A stretch of 64,000 nt of DNA from assembly GCF_013694245.2 (NCBI RefSeq), contig NZ_CP059322.2, forward strand, positions 5,525,001 through 5,589,000, given 5' to 3'. Each line of letters begins with the position of its first letter. Within the stretch, counting starts at the first letter, position 1. The translations under genes were made by a program, and so were the position numbers. Below the pieces are notes generated by a model. It had not been told where the DNA came from, made no database searches, and was given only the letters and a program-made list of their open reading frames with translations. This document shows positions 31,709 through 40,033 of this stretch, in pieces. The DNA is from Micromonospora ferruginea. GTDB lineage: Bacteria > Actinomycetota > Actinomycetes > Mycobacteriales > Micromonosporaceae.

Positions 31709-32779
31709 TCACTCTGTGCGTGCGGGGGATGGCACAGCGGAGGCGCTGAGATCCGGCATCGGCGGATTGAAGTACGGATCGGTGGCCAACTCGCGGAACA
31801 CCGCCGCGCTCTCCGGGTCGTTGCCGAACGTGCTGTCGTACAGCGGCTTCTCGGTCTGCTTGGCCGCGAAGTAGATCACGGCCTTGATCTGCGGGTGCTT
31901 CTTCAGGTACGGGCCGACCTCGCGCATCCACTCGGCCCGCTGGCCCGGCCGGCCGTCCTGGGTCAGCCCGAACTCGCCGATCACCACCGGCCGCGGGTGC
32001 TTCTTGGCGAACGCCATGAAGTGGTCCATCCGGTTGCTGAAGCTGTTCCACTCCGGGCTCGGATAGACGTCGGTGCAGAGCCAGTCGACCTGGTCGTCAC
32101 CGGGGTAGTAGTCGGCGGCCCGGCGTTCCGGCTCGGCGAACCCGTCCGCGTGCGGACACCACGTCCAGGCCGCGTTCGTGACGCCGACCTCGGTGAAGAT
32201 GGCGCGCACGTGCTTCCAGGCGGCGACGTAGTCCTCCGGGGAGTGCATGCTGGCGGCCAGGTTCGGCCGGTCCATCTCCCACCGGTAGCGCAGCAGCACC
32301 GGCACGCCGAACGCCTTGACGTCCTGCGCCCGCTGCCGGATCAGGTTGTCGTAGACGCCGCTGACCGTCGACCTGGTGTCGGTGCCCTGCCAGGAGATCA
32401 TCTGAAGCTTGCCCTGCGCCTGGAACGCCCGCTCGGTGCCGCCCGGGAACGGCTCGTTCCACTCGTGGAACATATGCGCGATGGCGAGCTGACCGCCGGC
32501 CGCCCGGTTGAAGTCGTCCCAGGCCGCCGCCCGGCCGGTGGCGTTGTGGAACTGCGGCTTCACCCAGGCGCCCACCCAGGCGCCCTTCTCCGGCAGCTCC
32601 GGCCCGCGCCCGGTGGTCTGCACCACGCCCGTGCGGGGCGTCACCGTGGGCGGCGGCGGCACCGCCGACGCCGTCTCCCCGGCCCGGTCACCCGACCCGG
32701 AGTCGCACGCCGCGACCGCCGGTGCCAGGAGGGCCAACGCGAACACGGCCGCCATCGTCCGTCGTAACCGTCGTACCAC
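31709..32779 (-). CDS. GH26-like glycoside hydrolase, lipoprotein
   Basis: 356 aa. A lipoprotein signal (RRLRRTMAAVFALALLAPAV with lipobox AVAAC, Cys25) is followed by a disordered linker and a TIM-barrel domain. The putative acid/base Glu is in LLRYRWEMDRP and the nucleophile in VVIGEFGLTQDG, as in GH26 mannanase/lichenase-type enzymes. TWCPHADGF and YYPGDDQVDWLCTDVYPSPE are typical of the fold. GTG 32779 has GGAGAGG 5 nt upstream, which decides the start. It is probably anchored outside the membrane and may trim the exopolysaccharide made by this locus. A second, membrane-anchored relative lies at 45391-46938. Confidence 0.85.
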   Translation of the reverse strand: MVRRLRRTMAAVFALALLAPAVAACDSGSGDRAGETASAVPPPPTVTPRTGVVQTTGRGPELPEKGAWVGAWVKPQFHNATGRAAAWDDFNRAAGGQLAIAHMFHEWNEPFPGGTERAFQAQGKLQMISWQGTDTRSTVSGVYDNLIRQRAQDVKAFGVPVLLRYRWEMDRPNLAASMHSPEDYVAAWKHVRAIFTEVGVTNAAWTWCPHADGFAEPERRAADYYPGDDQVDWLCTDVYPSPEWNSFSNRMDHFMAFAKKHPRPVVIGEFGLTQDGRPGQRAEWMREVGPYLKKHPQIKAVIYFAAKQTEKPLYDSTFGNDPESAAVFRELATDPYFNPPMPDLSASAVPSPARTE

Positions 32780-32899
32780 CGCAACCTCTCCCCAGGATGG
32801 TCGCCGGCCCACGGTCATTCTGCTGGCGGGCCCCGCGTCAGCGGGACGGCACGCCGGGCCGGGCGGGCGACCCCTGGCACTCTACCCGTGCCAGCGTCC

Positions 32900-33844
32900 T
32901 CACGGGTGGTAGCCGAGTTCCGTCAACAGCGGGCCCGCCTGGGCGAGCACGTCGGCCAGATCCTCTTCGGTCAGTCGCTTCCGCCAACGCCCCACCGAGC
33001 CGGGCCGGGCCTGCGCGAACCGGGCGTGCAGCGCCTGCCGGCCGGCCGGGTCACCGACCTCCAGGAAGTCGCCGACCACCTCGGCCGCCTCGGCCGGCCG
33101 GGTGACCACGTCCTCGTAACGCAGGTGCCGGACCCGGTCCGCCGGCAGCGCGGCGAGCTGAGCCAACGCGCTGCTGGTGAAGCGCCGCCACATCCAGGCG
33201 GACCGCCCCAGGTCGGAGACGCGGGTGAACTCCTCGCGCCGCTCCGGCTCCACCCAGAACCGCGGCGCGGCGCCCCACGGCGTACCGCCGCGACCGCTGC
33301 GCCCGGTGCCGGTGGAAGCGGCGTTCAGCCAGGGCTGCTCGGCGTGCGACACCGCCACGTCCCGGCCGTCCCGGTAGACGTGCAGGAAGACCGCGTCCGG
33401 GAAGACCTCGGCCAGGAACGGCACGATGAAGCAGTTCTCCGGGTCCTTCTCGGCGAACCGCAGCCCACCGTGGCCGGCGGCGGCGAGCAGCGCGCCGTAG
33501 TAGCCGCGGAAGTAACGCGCGGCGCGCTGAGGGGTCCAGCTTCCCTCGTAGACGCAGCGGGCGACCGCCTTGGTCAGCCGCGGTTCGTAGTGGTAGGACA
33601 CGTCCGGCAGCGCGCCCACGCAGCTACCCAGGAACGTGGTGCCGGAGCGCGGGGCGCCGAGGATGAAGATGGGCCGCTCCACCTTCAGGGTGAGCTTCCG
33701 CTTGCCGGCCTCCACCGGCCGCTCCAGGTCCCGGCGTTCCTTGCGGTCCGCCAGCAGGCCGACTGCGGCGAGCTTCGCGGCCTTCACCGTGGACAGCCCG
33801 GCGTGCGGGGCGAGGGGGGAGTCGCTGGTCATCGAAGATCCCAT
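32900..33844 (-). CDS. Sulfotransferase family protein
   Basis: 314 aa. The 5'-phosphosulfate loop ILGAPRSGTTFLGS is clear near residue 60, and the 3'-phosphate region appears as VYRDGRDVAVSHAEQPWLNA around 155-175. The C-terminal RYEDVVTRPAEAAEVVGDFL is typical of sulfotransferase-3-like enzymes. It would transfer sulfate from PAPS to a hydroxyl, most likely of a sugar in the adjacent polysaccharide, though a lipid or small molecule is possible. It is one of three such genes in the locus and is 16 nt from the flippase gene. Confidence 0.9.
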   Translation of the reverse strand: MGSSMTSDSPLAPHAGLSTVKAAKLAAVGLLADRKERRDLERPVEAGKRKLTLKVERPIFILGAPRSGTTFLGSCVGALPDVSYHYEPRLTKAVARCVYEGSWTPQRAARYFRGYYGALLAAAGHGGLRFAEKDPENCFIVPFLAEVFPDAVFLHVYRDGRDVAVSHAEQPWLNAASTGTGRSGRGGTPWGAAPRFWVEPERREEFTRVSDLGRSAWMWRRFTSSALAQLAALPADRVRHLRYEDVVTRPAEAAEVVGDFLEVGDPAGRQALHARFAQARPGSVGRWRKRLTEEDLADVLAQAGPLLTELGYHP

Positions 33845-33860
33845 CGGTGAGCAGGAACGG

Positions 33861-35456
33861 TCAGGACCGGGTCGCCGGGTCCGCCCCGGCGCGCTTACCG
33901 CCCCGGCGCAGCGACCGGAGCGCGTCGAGGTGCAGCGTGCGCCGCCAGCGCCACGCGCCCGCCAGGTACGCCCCCGTGCCGGCCACCGCCACCAGCGCGA
34001 GCACCGGAAGCGACACGCCGAGCAGGGAGGCCGCCCCGAGCGGCAGGCCCAGCGCGACGACGGCCAGCGCCATCGCGGCCCGGGTGCCGGCGCCGAACGG
34101 GTGCAGCCGCATCGACCACCAGAGCTGGGTCAGCGGCACCAGGTTGGTGACCAGGATGGAAAGGGTCCAGGCCAGGGCGGCGCCGAGGATGCCGTAGCGC
34201 GGGATGAGCAGCAGGTTGGCGACCACGTTGAGCACCGTGCCGCCCATCGCGTTGTAGAACGTCCACGCGGTGCGGCCGGCCATGTTGAGCACCATGTCGA
34301 CCATGCCGCACCCGGTCGCCACCAACATGGTCAGCGCGAGCAGCACGACCACCCGGCGGCCGCCGCCGTAGCCGGCGCCGAAGAGCGACAGCATGGGCGC
34401 GGCGAACGCCGCGAAGACCAGGTAGGCCGGCCAGGACAGCAGCACCAGCCAGCCGGTCGCGGCCTGGTAGAGCTGCCGGGCGTCGGCCCGGTCGTCCCGG
34501 GCGAACGCGGCGGCGAGCCGATGCTGCACCGAGCTGGAGAGCGCGACGCTGGAGAGCTGACCCAGCGCCAGGAACCGGGTCGCCGCCGTGTAGATCGCCG
34601 CGTCCGCCGGCCCGCGCAGCGCGCTGAGCAGCACGATGTCCATGCGCTGCACCACGATCGCGGCCACGCTGCTGATCGCGCGGGGGCCGGTGAACCGCCA
34701 GAACGGCCCGACCATCTCGCCGGCCGGGACCGGCCGCGCCACCTGCCGGCCGGCCCGGCCGACCAGCCGACCCAGCCAGATCAACGCGGCCACGGCGGCG
34801 AGCAGGTAGGGCACCACCCAGGCCAGCGGCAACGCGACGGTGGCGGAGAGCCCGAGCCAGGCGGCCACCGACACGGCCAGGAACTGCACCAGCGTGCGGC
34901 CGAGCCGCTCCACGGTGAGCAGCGGACGCATCTGACCGAAGCCGCGGCAGGCGGCCAGCGCGTAGTCGTTGAGCGCGGCCAGCGGCACGAACGCCAGCAG
35001 GACGCGCAGCGCGGTCACCGCACCCGGACCGGCCTCCGGCATGGTCACCCGGGCCAGCGCCGGGGCGGCCAGCCAGCCGGCCACGCCCAGCAGCGTGCCG
35101 ACCACCAGCACCGGCAGCAGGCCGGCGAGGATCGTGCCGCGGATCTGGTCCCGCCGGTCCAGCGTGCGCTGCCGGCTGACGAAGTAGACCGTGCCCACGT
35201 CGGTGCCGAGCCGGGCCGCCGACGCGGCGATCATGAAGGCGCTGGTGGCGGCGAAGAACATGCCGGCCTCGCGGACCGACCAGCCCCGGGCGATGACGAT
35301 GTTGAGGCCGAAGCCGGCCACCGCGGCCAGACCCACCCCGACCAGGTTGGCGAAGCCCTGGCGGGCCGCGCCACCCAGGCCCGCACCCGCACCCGCACCC
35401 GCACCCGGCCCGACCGCCGGGAGGACGACCGTGGCGTCGGCGTCCGCCCGGGTCAC
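33861..35456 (-). CDS. Wzx-like polysaccharide flippase (MATE/MOP superfamily)
   Basis: 531 aa with 12-14 predicted membrane helices. GFANLVGVGLAAVAGFGLNI and RTLDRRDQIRGTILA are typical of polysaccharide exporters (RfbX/Wzx). It should flip undecaprenyl-linked repeat units across the membrane. A low-complexity GAGAGAGAG stretch near residue 20 is encoded by tandem CCCGCA repeats. GTG 35456 overlaps the preceding sulfotransferase stop (GTGA), the pattern used throughout the operon, although GTGs at 35465 and 35486 are also in frame. Confidence 0.88.
   Translation of the reverse strand: MTRADADATVVLPAVGPGAGAGAGAGLGGAARQGFANLVGVGLAAVAGFGLNIVIARGWSVREAGMFFAATSAFMIAASAARLGTDVGTVYFVSRQRTLDRRDQIRGTILAGLLPVLVVGTLLGVAGWLAAPALARVTMPEAGPGAVTALRVLLAFVPLAALNDYALAACRGFGQMRPLLTVERLGRTLVQFLAVSVAAWLGLSATVALPLAWVVPYLLAAVAALIWLGRLVGRAGRQVARPVPAGEMVGPFWRFTGPRAISSVAAIVVQRMDIVLLSALRGPADAAIYTAATRFLALGQLSSVALSSSVQHRLAAAFARDDRADARQLYQAATGWLVLLSWPAYLVFAAFAAPMLSLFGAGYGGGRRVVVLLALTMLVATGCGMVDMVLNMAGRTAWTFYNAMGGTVLNVVANLLLIPRYGILGAALAWTLSILVTNLVPLTQLWWSMRLHPFGAGTRAAMALAVVALGLPLGAASLLGVSLPVLALVAVAGTGAYLAGAWRWRRTLHLDALRSLRRGGKRAGADPATRS
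35380..35403 (-). repeat. Hexanucleotide microsatellite (CCCGCA)4 in flippase gene
   Basis: Four exact CCCGCA units followed by a partial one, near the flippase N-terminus. Copy-number change would alter the Gly-Ala stretch without shifting the frame. Confidence 0.85.
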
Positions 35457-36316
35457 CGCCGCCACGACGGCACGCGTCCCCACCACGTGGCCAGCCGCTC
35501 GTCGTACGGGGCGAAGTGGTCCTCCAGCCGGGCCCGCAGCTCGGCCGACATCGGCGAGCGGGAGCGCGAGTTGTGCTTGCCGAACGCGATGTCCGCCCAG
35601 CGGGGCAGCTCCAGGAAGTCGCAGACCGCGTCGAAGGACGGCCGCGGGTCGGCGAAGAAGTCGTCGCTGTCGATGACGTGCAGCCGGTCCCGGCCGACCA
35701 GCGCCTCCAGCCGTTCCACCTGCTCGATGTAGCGGCCCCGGGCCAGGTACGAGTTGTGCTGGAAGTGCTCGCTGGCGTACGTCGGGTCGGCGGTCATCCG
35801 CTCCCGCTCGCCGGCGGTCCGCTGCTCCTCCAGCGCCAGCGCCCGCTCGAAGTCCGCCTCGGTCTCGTAGCCGCGCGCCAGCTCGTGGGAGTGCGCCGAG
35901 TAGGCCCGCTCCACCGGGTCACGCAGCAGCACCAGCAGCTTCACCGACGGCAGGTCCGTGGCGATCCGCTGCCCGGCCAGCGGGTGGAACATGTAGTAGG
36001 GGCTCGACTCGCCGGTGATCCCGCGCACGCCGAGCTGCGCCTTCACCGCGTCCGCCTTGCCGTTGGTGGGGAAGTGCCCGAGATACCAGCTCATCCCCCG
36101 GTGGTAGTCCACGTCGAAGTAGTGCACGCCCTTGTGGTAGGCGGGCGGCAGCACCCCGGGGTGCTGCGAGAGCGTCTTGAACAGCGAGGTGGTGCCGCAG
36201 CGCTGCGCCCCCACGATCAGGAATCCCGGCACCATCCGCGAGCCCGCGGTCAACCGACCGACCGTCCGACTCACCGACTTCACCGCGCGGAGCGCCTGCT
36301 CCCTGGCCACCGTCAC
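35453..36316 (-). CDS. Sulfotransferase (NDST-like/Sulfotransfer_1)
   Basis: 287 aa. The PAPS loop FLIVGAQRCGTTSLFKTL lies near residue 30, followed by GVHYFDVDYHRGMSWYLGHF, which resembles heparan N-deacetylase/sulfotransferase-like enzymes. The 3'-phosphate site VLLRDPVERAYSAHSHE and the C-terminal FGKHNSRSRSPMSAE fit as well. It probably sulfates the polysaccharide made here. GTG 36316 has AGGAG 7 nt upstream; a GTG at 36337 overlapping the previous stop (GTGA) is an alternative. The product of its reaction, PAP, would be removed by the CysQ-like enzyme at 47042-47920. Confidence 0.9.
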   Translation of the reverse strand: MTVAREQALRAVKSVSRTVGRLTAGSRMVPGFLIVGAQRCGTTSLFKTLSQHPGVLPPAYHKGVHYFDVDYHRGMSWYLGHFPTNGKADAVKAQLGVRGITGESSPYYMFHPLAGQRIATDLPSVKLLVLLRDPVERAYSAHSHELARGYETEADFERALALEEQRTAGERERMTADPTYASEHFQHNSYLARGRYIEQVERLEALVGRDRLHVIDSDDFFADPRPSFDAVCDFLELPRWADIAFGKHNSRSRSPMSAELRARLEDHFAPYDERLATWWGRVPSWRR

Positions 36317-36333
36317 GTCCCCACTCCTCACTC

Positions 36334-37539
36334 TCACCCGGCCCGGCGGGCCAGGTGCTCCTCGACGGCGGGCAGCAGCCAGGTGTCGACGTGCCCCAGC
36401 CGCGCACCCGCCTCGGCCTGCCGGTCCCGCAGATAACGTGCCGCCAGCTCCACCAGGTAGAGCACGGCGACGAGGTCGGCGCCCCCACCGACCTGCTCGA
36501 ACGGCGCGAGCGTCCGGTCGGCGCCGGCGATCAGCGCCCGGGCGGCCTCGATCGGCTCCACCCCGTCGTGGCTCATCGCGCCCTGCACCGCGAGGTGCAG
36601 CGCGTCGTAGCCGGCCGGCACGTCGGCCTCGAACCGTTCCCAGTCCCACACCAGCACCCGGCCGTCGGCCAGCACCGCGCTGTTGCCGCCGTTCCAGTCG
36701 CCGTGCCAGGCGCCGAACGCCACCACCGGGTCGGCGTCCGCGACCGCCGCGAGCACCGCGCGCAGCCGCCCGGCCTCCGGCCGGTCACCGAGCGCGTCCA
36801 CCGCGTCGGCGAGCCTGGCCGCGTGCGTACTGCCCGCCCACGACCCCCGGTGTACGCCGAGACAGCCGGCGACCGCCACCATGGCGGCCCGCTCGGCGTC
36901 CGCTGCCACGGCCGGGGTGGCCCGGGGCAGTCGCACCGGCAGCGCCTCCTGCACCAGCAGCGCGTGCCCGTGCCAGTCGCCGTGGTGCCGGACCCCGGCC
37001 AGGACGACCGGGCCGAGCGGCACGCCGGCGAGGCGGCGCAGCGCGGCGGCCTCGGCGTCGACCAGGGCCCGGGTCAGCGGGTCGACGCCGAGCTTGGCGT
37101 AGCCCAGCGCGCGGCCGTCCGGCGCGAGCAGTTGCAGCACCGGCTTGCGGTTGGCCCGCGCCGGCCCGATGTGCAGGCTGACCAGCGCCGGTTCGCCCAG
37201 CACCTCGGTCAGGTAGGCGTCCAGCCCGCCGCCGTCGACCACCAACCGGTCGCGGAACACCACCGGCCCCAGCCCGAGCCGGAACGCGGTGGCCAGCCCC
37301 TGCCGGACCAGCTTGGCCTTGCGGCCGACCGCTTCGGTGGAGTGCCGGACGGCCCCGGCGGCGGCCCGGCCCGAGCCGGTGGGCACCAGCAGCCGGGGGC
37401 GGGCGGCCGAGGGCACCACCACCCAGCCGGGGCCGCCCCGGCGCAGTACGGGCTCGGCCGGTTCGGGCCAGATCAGGCCGGCCAGCTCACCGAGGTAGGC
37501 GGAGCGGCCGTCGCCGTCCGGGGGTAGGCGGAGCACCAT
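36334..37539 (-). CDS. APH-like phosphotransferase
   Basis: 401 aa. The second half has the aminoglycoside-phosphotransferase/choline-kinase fold: catalytic loop AWHGDWNGGNSAVL (HxDxxxxN) and metal site VLVWDWERFEADVP. The first 150 residues are atypical and include LHIGPARANRKPVLQLL and GYAKLGVDPLTRALVDAE, the latter likely holding the ATP-binding lysine. Position between the polymerase and sulfotransferase genes, with TGATG overlap to the former, suggests that it phosphorylates a sugar or lipid intermediate. Target unknown. Confidence 0.85.
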   Translation of the reverse strand: MVLRLPPDGDGRSAYLGELAGLIWPEPAEPVLRRGGPGWVVVPSAARPRLLVPTGSGRAAAGAVRHSTEAVGRKAKLVRQGLATAFRLGLGPVVFRDRLVVDGGGLDAYLTEVLGEPALVSLHIGPARANRKPVLQLLAPDGRALGYAKLGVDPLTRALVDAEAAALRRLAGVPLGPVVLAGVRHHGDWHGHALLVQEALPVRLPRATPAVAADAERAAMVAVAGCLGVHRGSWAGSTHAARLADAVDALGDRPEAGRLRAVLAAVADADPVVAFGAWHGDWNGGNSAVLADGRVLVWDWERFEADVPAGYDALHLAVQGAMSHDGVEPIEAARALIAGADRTLAPFEQVGGGADLVAVLYLVELAARYLRDRQAEAGARLGHVDTWLLPAVEEHLARRAG

Positions 37540-39029
37540 CAACGGTCACCGGCTGCTTCCAGTCGGGCCCGTAGCCCGGCGATCGTGCCCTTGGGGGGCA
37601 CCGGCGCGAGCGCCCGGCGCAGCCGGTCGTTGCGGGCCAGCAGAGCGACCGAGATCAGGGCGTAGGCAAGGGTGGCTTCCAGTGCGCCGTAGGTGAACTG
37701 GAAGAAGAGCATCAGGATGATGACGAGCGTGCCGGCGATCCCGATCGCGCTGTGGTCGCGCCGGTAGCGCCAGAGGCAGTAGAGGAAGAAGCCGTTGTAG
37801 GCCAGCGCGCCGACCCAGCCCTGGCCGACGAGCAGCGCCCAGACCTGGCCGTTGCTGCCCAGCTCCCGGTTGCCGCACTGCTTGCAGTCGTCGGACTTGC
37901 CGATGGCGATGGACCGGTTGCTGCCGATCAGTGCCCGGTTGCCGCCGTAGCCGAGGATCGGCGAGTGGTTGGCCGCCGCGACCGCGCCCTCGGACAGCGT
38001 GGTGCGGATGTCGTCGCTGTGCCCGTTCTGCAGTCGTTCGTCGAACGTCCGGCCGAGCGGGGTGGCGACGATCAGCACGCCGATCAGCCCGACCGCCAGG
38101 GCGAGCCCGCCGAGCACCACCATCCGGCCCCGCAACGCGAGCCGGATCGCCACGTAGAGCGCGGCGATGCCGAGACCGATCCAGAGCCCACGGTTGAGCG
38201 AGTAGATGATCGGGAAGATCGCGGCCAGCGCGATGGCCACGCCCGCGGTGCGGCGCAGCGGCTTGCCCAGCACCACCCAGCCGACGATCAGCCAGACCAG
38301 CAGGATCGCGGTGTTCTCGCCCCACGAGTTCGTGTACGTGAACGGCGCGGACGGTCGCGGTGAGCTGGCCTCCCCCTCGATCACCTGCTGGACCTGGGCG
38401 AACTTGACGTCCATCAGCGAGGCGACGAAGGGGTGGGTGGCGATGGAGTGCGGCAGGACGAAGCGCAGCGGCGCGACGAACCCGGCGGTGGGGAACAGCG
38501 AGCCGAGCCAACCGCCGACGACCACCACCACGCCCATGAACCCGAACAGCCGGATCATCCGGCGCCGGGACAGTTCCCGCTCGCTGAGGTTGTAGACGTA
38601 GAGCATGGTCACGGTCATGGCGACGAAGTTGGCCAGCCGGATGCCCCAGCCGAGATAGCGGCCGCCGCCACCGCCGGGCGGCAGCGTGTTCGGGGCGGTG
38701 AGCCCGAGCGTCGCCGCGGACAGGAACAGCCAGAGCAGCAGGATCAGCCAGATGCCGAAGCCGGGCGGCACCCGGACCGGGCCGCGCCGGGCCATCTGCA
38801 CCACCATCGGCACCGCGAAGATGATGAAGACGAAGCTGGACACGCCGAGCGCCCACCACACCGGCCAGAGCAGGAAGAGCGAGATCAGCGGCCACGCGGT
38901 CGGCAGCCGCCAGGACCAGCCCTTCGGCCGCGCCCGGACCGGCGCGAGCCGGTTGCCGCCGGACGCCGCCACCACCGCGCCCACCGGGACCGACCCGCGC
39001 GCCGGGCGGGGTGGGGTGACGGTGCTCAT
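37539..39029 (-). CDS. O-antigen ligase/Wzy-like polymerase
   Basis: 496 aa with 11-12 membrane helices and one large external loop (about 330-400) containing RTTLSEGAVAAANHSPILGYG, the ligase/polymerase-type segment with a conserved GYG. IIYSLNRGLWIGLGIAALYV in the middle is typical of the Wzy_C family. It probably polymerises lipid-linked repeat units outside the membrane. The loop carries a DDCKQCGNRE Cys pair. Start ATG 39029 overlaps the DUF3048 stop (ATGA). Confidence 0.9.
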   Translation of the reverse strand: MSTVTPPRPARGSVPVGAVVAASGGNRLAPVRARPKGWSWRLPTAWPLISLFLLWPVWWALGVSSFVFIIFAVPMVVQMARRGPVRVPPGFGIWLILLLWLFLSAATLGLTAPNTLPPGGGGGRYLGWGIRLANFVAMTVTMLYVYNLSERELSRRRMIRLFGFMGVVVVVGGWLGSLFPTAGFVAPLRFVLPHSIATHPFVASLMDVKFAQVQQVIEGEASSPRPSAPFTYTNSWGENTAILLVWLIVGWVVLGKPLRRTAGVAIALAAIFPIIYSLNRGLWIGLGIAALYVAIRLALRGRMVVLGGLALAVGLIGVLIVATPLGRTFDERLQNGHSDDIRTTLSEGAVAAANHSPILGYGGNRALIGSNRSIAIGKSDDCKQCGNRELGSNGQVWALLVGQGWVGALAYNGFFLYCLWRYRRDHSAIGIAGTLVIILMLFFQFTYGALEATLAYALISVALLARNDRLRRALAPVPPKGTIAGLRARLEAAGDR

Positions 39030-40033
39030 TTCACGGTGACCTTGGCGGTGGTCGGCGCGTAGATCACCCACGCGTTGCCGGGCTGCGGGTGCAGGAGGTC
39101 GCCCCCGGTGTCGGCGAGCGTGCAGACCATGCCCAGGCCGGGCTTGCGCCAGCGGCCCTTCGCGCTGGTCGGGCCGGACACCGCGACCACCGCGCCCTCG
39201 CCGAAGACGTTCGCCGACGGCAGCGAGCGGAACGACGGCTTACGGACCTCGAGCGTGCGGTATTCCATGGTCAGCACGATCACCGAGGCGGCGGTCACCG
39301 TCGCGGTGCCGACCTTGCCCACCCAGCGCGCCTTCGGCTGGTCGTATCGCCAGACCATCGGCGGGCCGCCGGACACCGTGATCGTCAACTCGGTGGCGGG
39401 GGCCAGGTCCCGGGCGGCCAGCGCGTCGCCGTCGGTGGCGTGGTCGAGCGCCGGCGTGGGCGGCTGGCCCCCCTTCGGGGCGGCCTTCAGCAGCGCGGCC
39501 GTCGAGGTGTAGTCGCCGCTGAAGACCTTGCTGTCGTCGTCCGGGGTGACACCGTCGAGGTCGGAGCTCTCGAACTGGGTGAGGAAGCCGGTCGGGCCGC
39601 CGTCGTATCCGACGAACGGGCGCAGCACCGAGACCGAGCGGATGTCGACCGGCCGGATCTCGGTGACCGGCCCGATCTTGCTGGCGTCCCGGGAGTGGAA
39701 CACGGCGGTCAGGTGCAGCGTGTCCGACTCGGCGAACTCGGCGTAGACCAGGTCGGCGGCGTCCAGCCCGGCCGGGGTGGTGGCGGGGCTCACCCGCATC
39801 GGCACCGCGACCGCCTGGCGGGTGGCCGCCGCCGGGGTGCCGACCGGGGCCCCGGTCAGCGGGCCGGCGGGCAGGCTCGAGGTCGGGCTGGCCGACGGTG
39901 GCGTCGCGGCGAGGCTGCCCGGGTCGGCCACGTCGACGCTGCCCGGCGCGGGCTGCGGCTCGCTGCACCCCGTGCCGACGCCGAGGACGACGGCCGGTGC
40001 GAGGGCGGCGCGGAGCATCTGCCGGCGGTTCAC
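39026..40033 (-). CDS. DUF3048 lipoprotein
   Basis: 335 aa. A lipoprotein signal (MNRRQMLRAALAPAVVLGVG, Cys at about 23 in GTGCSEP) precedes a Pro/Ser-rich linker and a DUF3048 (YerB-like) domain: RQAVAVPMRVSPATTPAGLD, DLVYAEFAESDTLHLTAVF, IGPVTEIRPVDIRSV and FVGYDGGPTGFLTQF. The molecular role of the family is not established. Placement between Wzz- and Wzy-like genes with GTGA/ATGA couplings suggests a surface role in polymer assembly. Confidence 0.88.
   Translation of the reverse strand: MNRRQMLRAALAPAVVLGVGTGCSEPQPAPGSVDVADPGSLAATPPSASPTSSLPAGPLTGAPVGTPAAATRQAVAVPMRVSPATTPAGLDAADLVYAEFAESDTLHLTAVFHSRDASKIGPVTEIRPVDIRSVSVLRPFVGYDGGPTGFLTQFESSDLDGVTPDDDSKVFSGDYTSTAALLKAAPKGGQPPTPALDHATDGDALAARDLAPATELTITVSGGPPMVWRYDQPKARWVGKVGTATVTAASVIVLTMEYRTLEVRKPSFRSLPSANVFGEGAVVAVSGPTSAKGRWRKPGLGMVCTLADTGGDLLHPQPGNAWVIYAPTTAKVTVK

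Noticed and set aside
35380..35403. CRISPR-like or phase-variable repeat
   Set aside because: Hexamer units without spacers are in frame, so copy changes would not switch the gene off.
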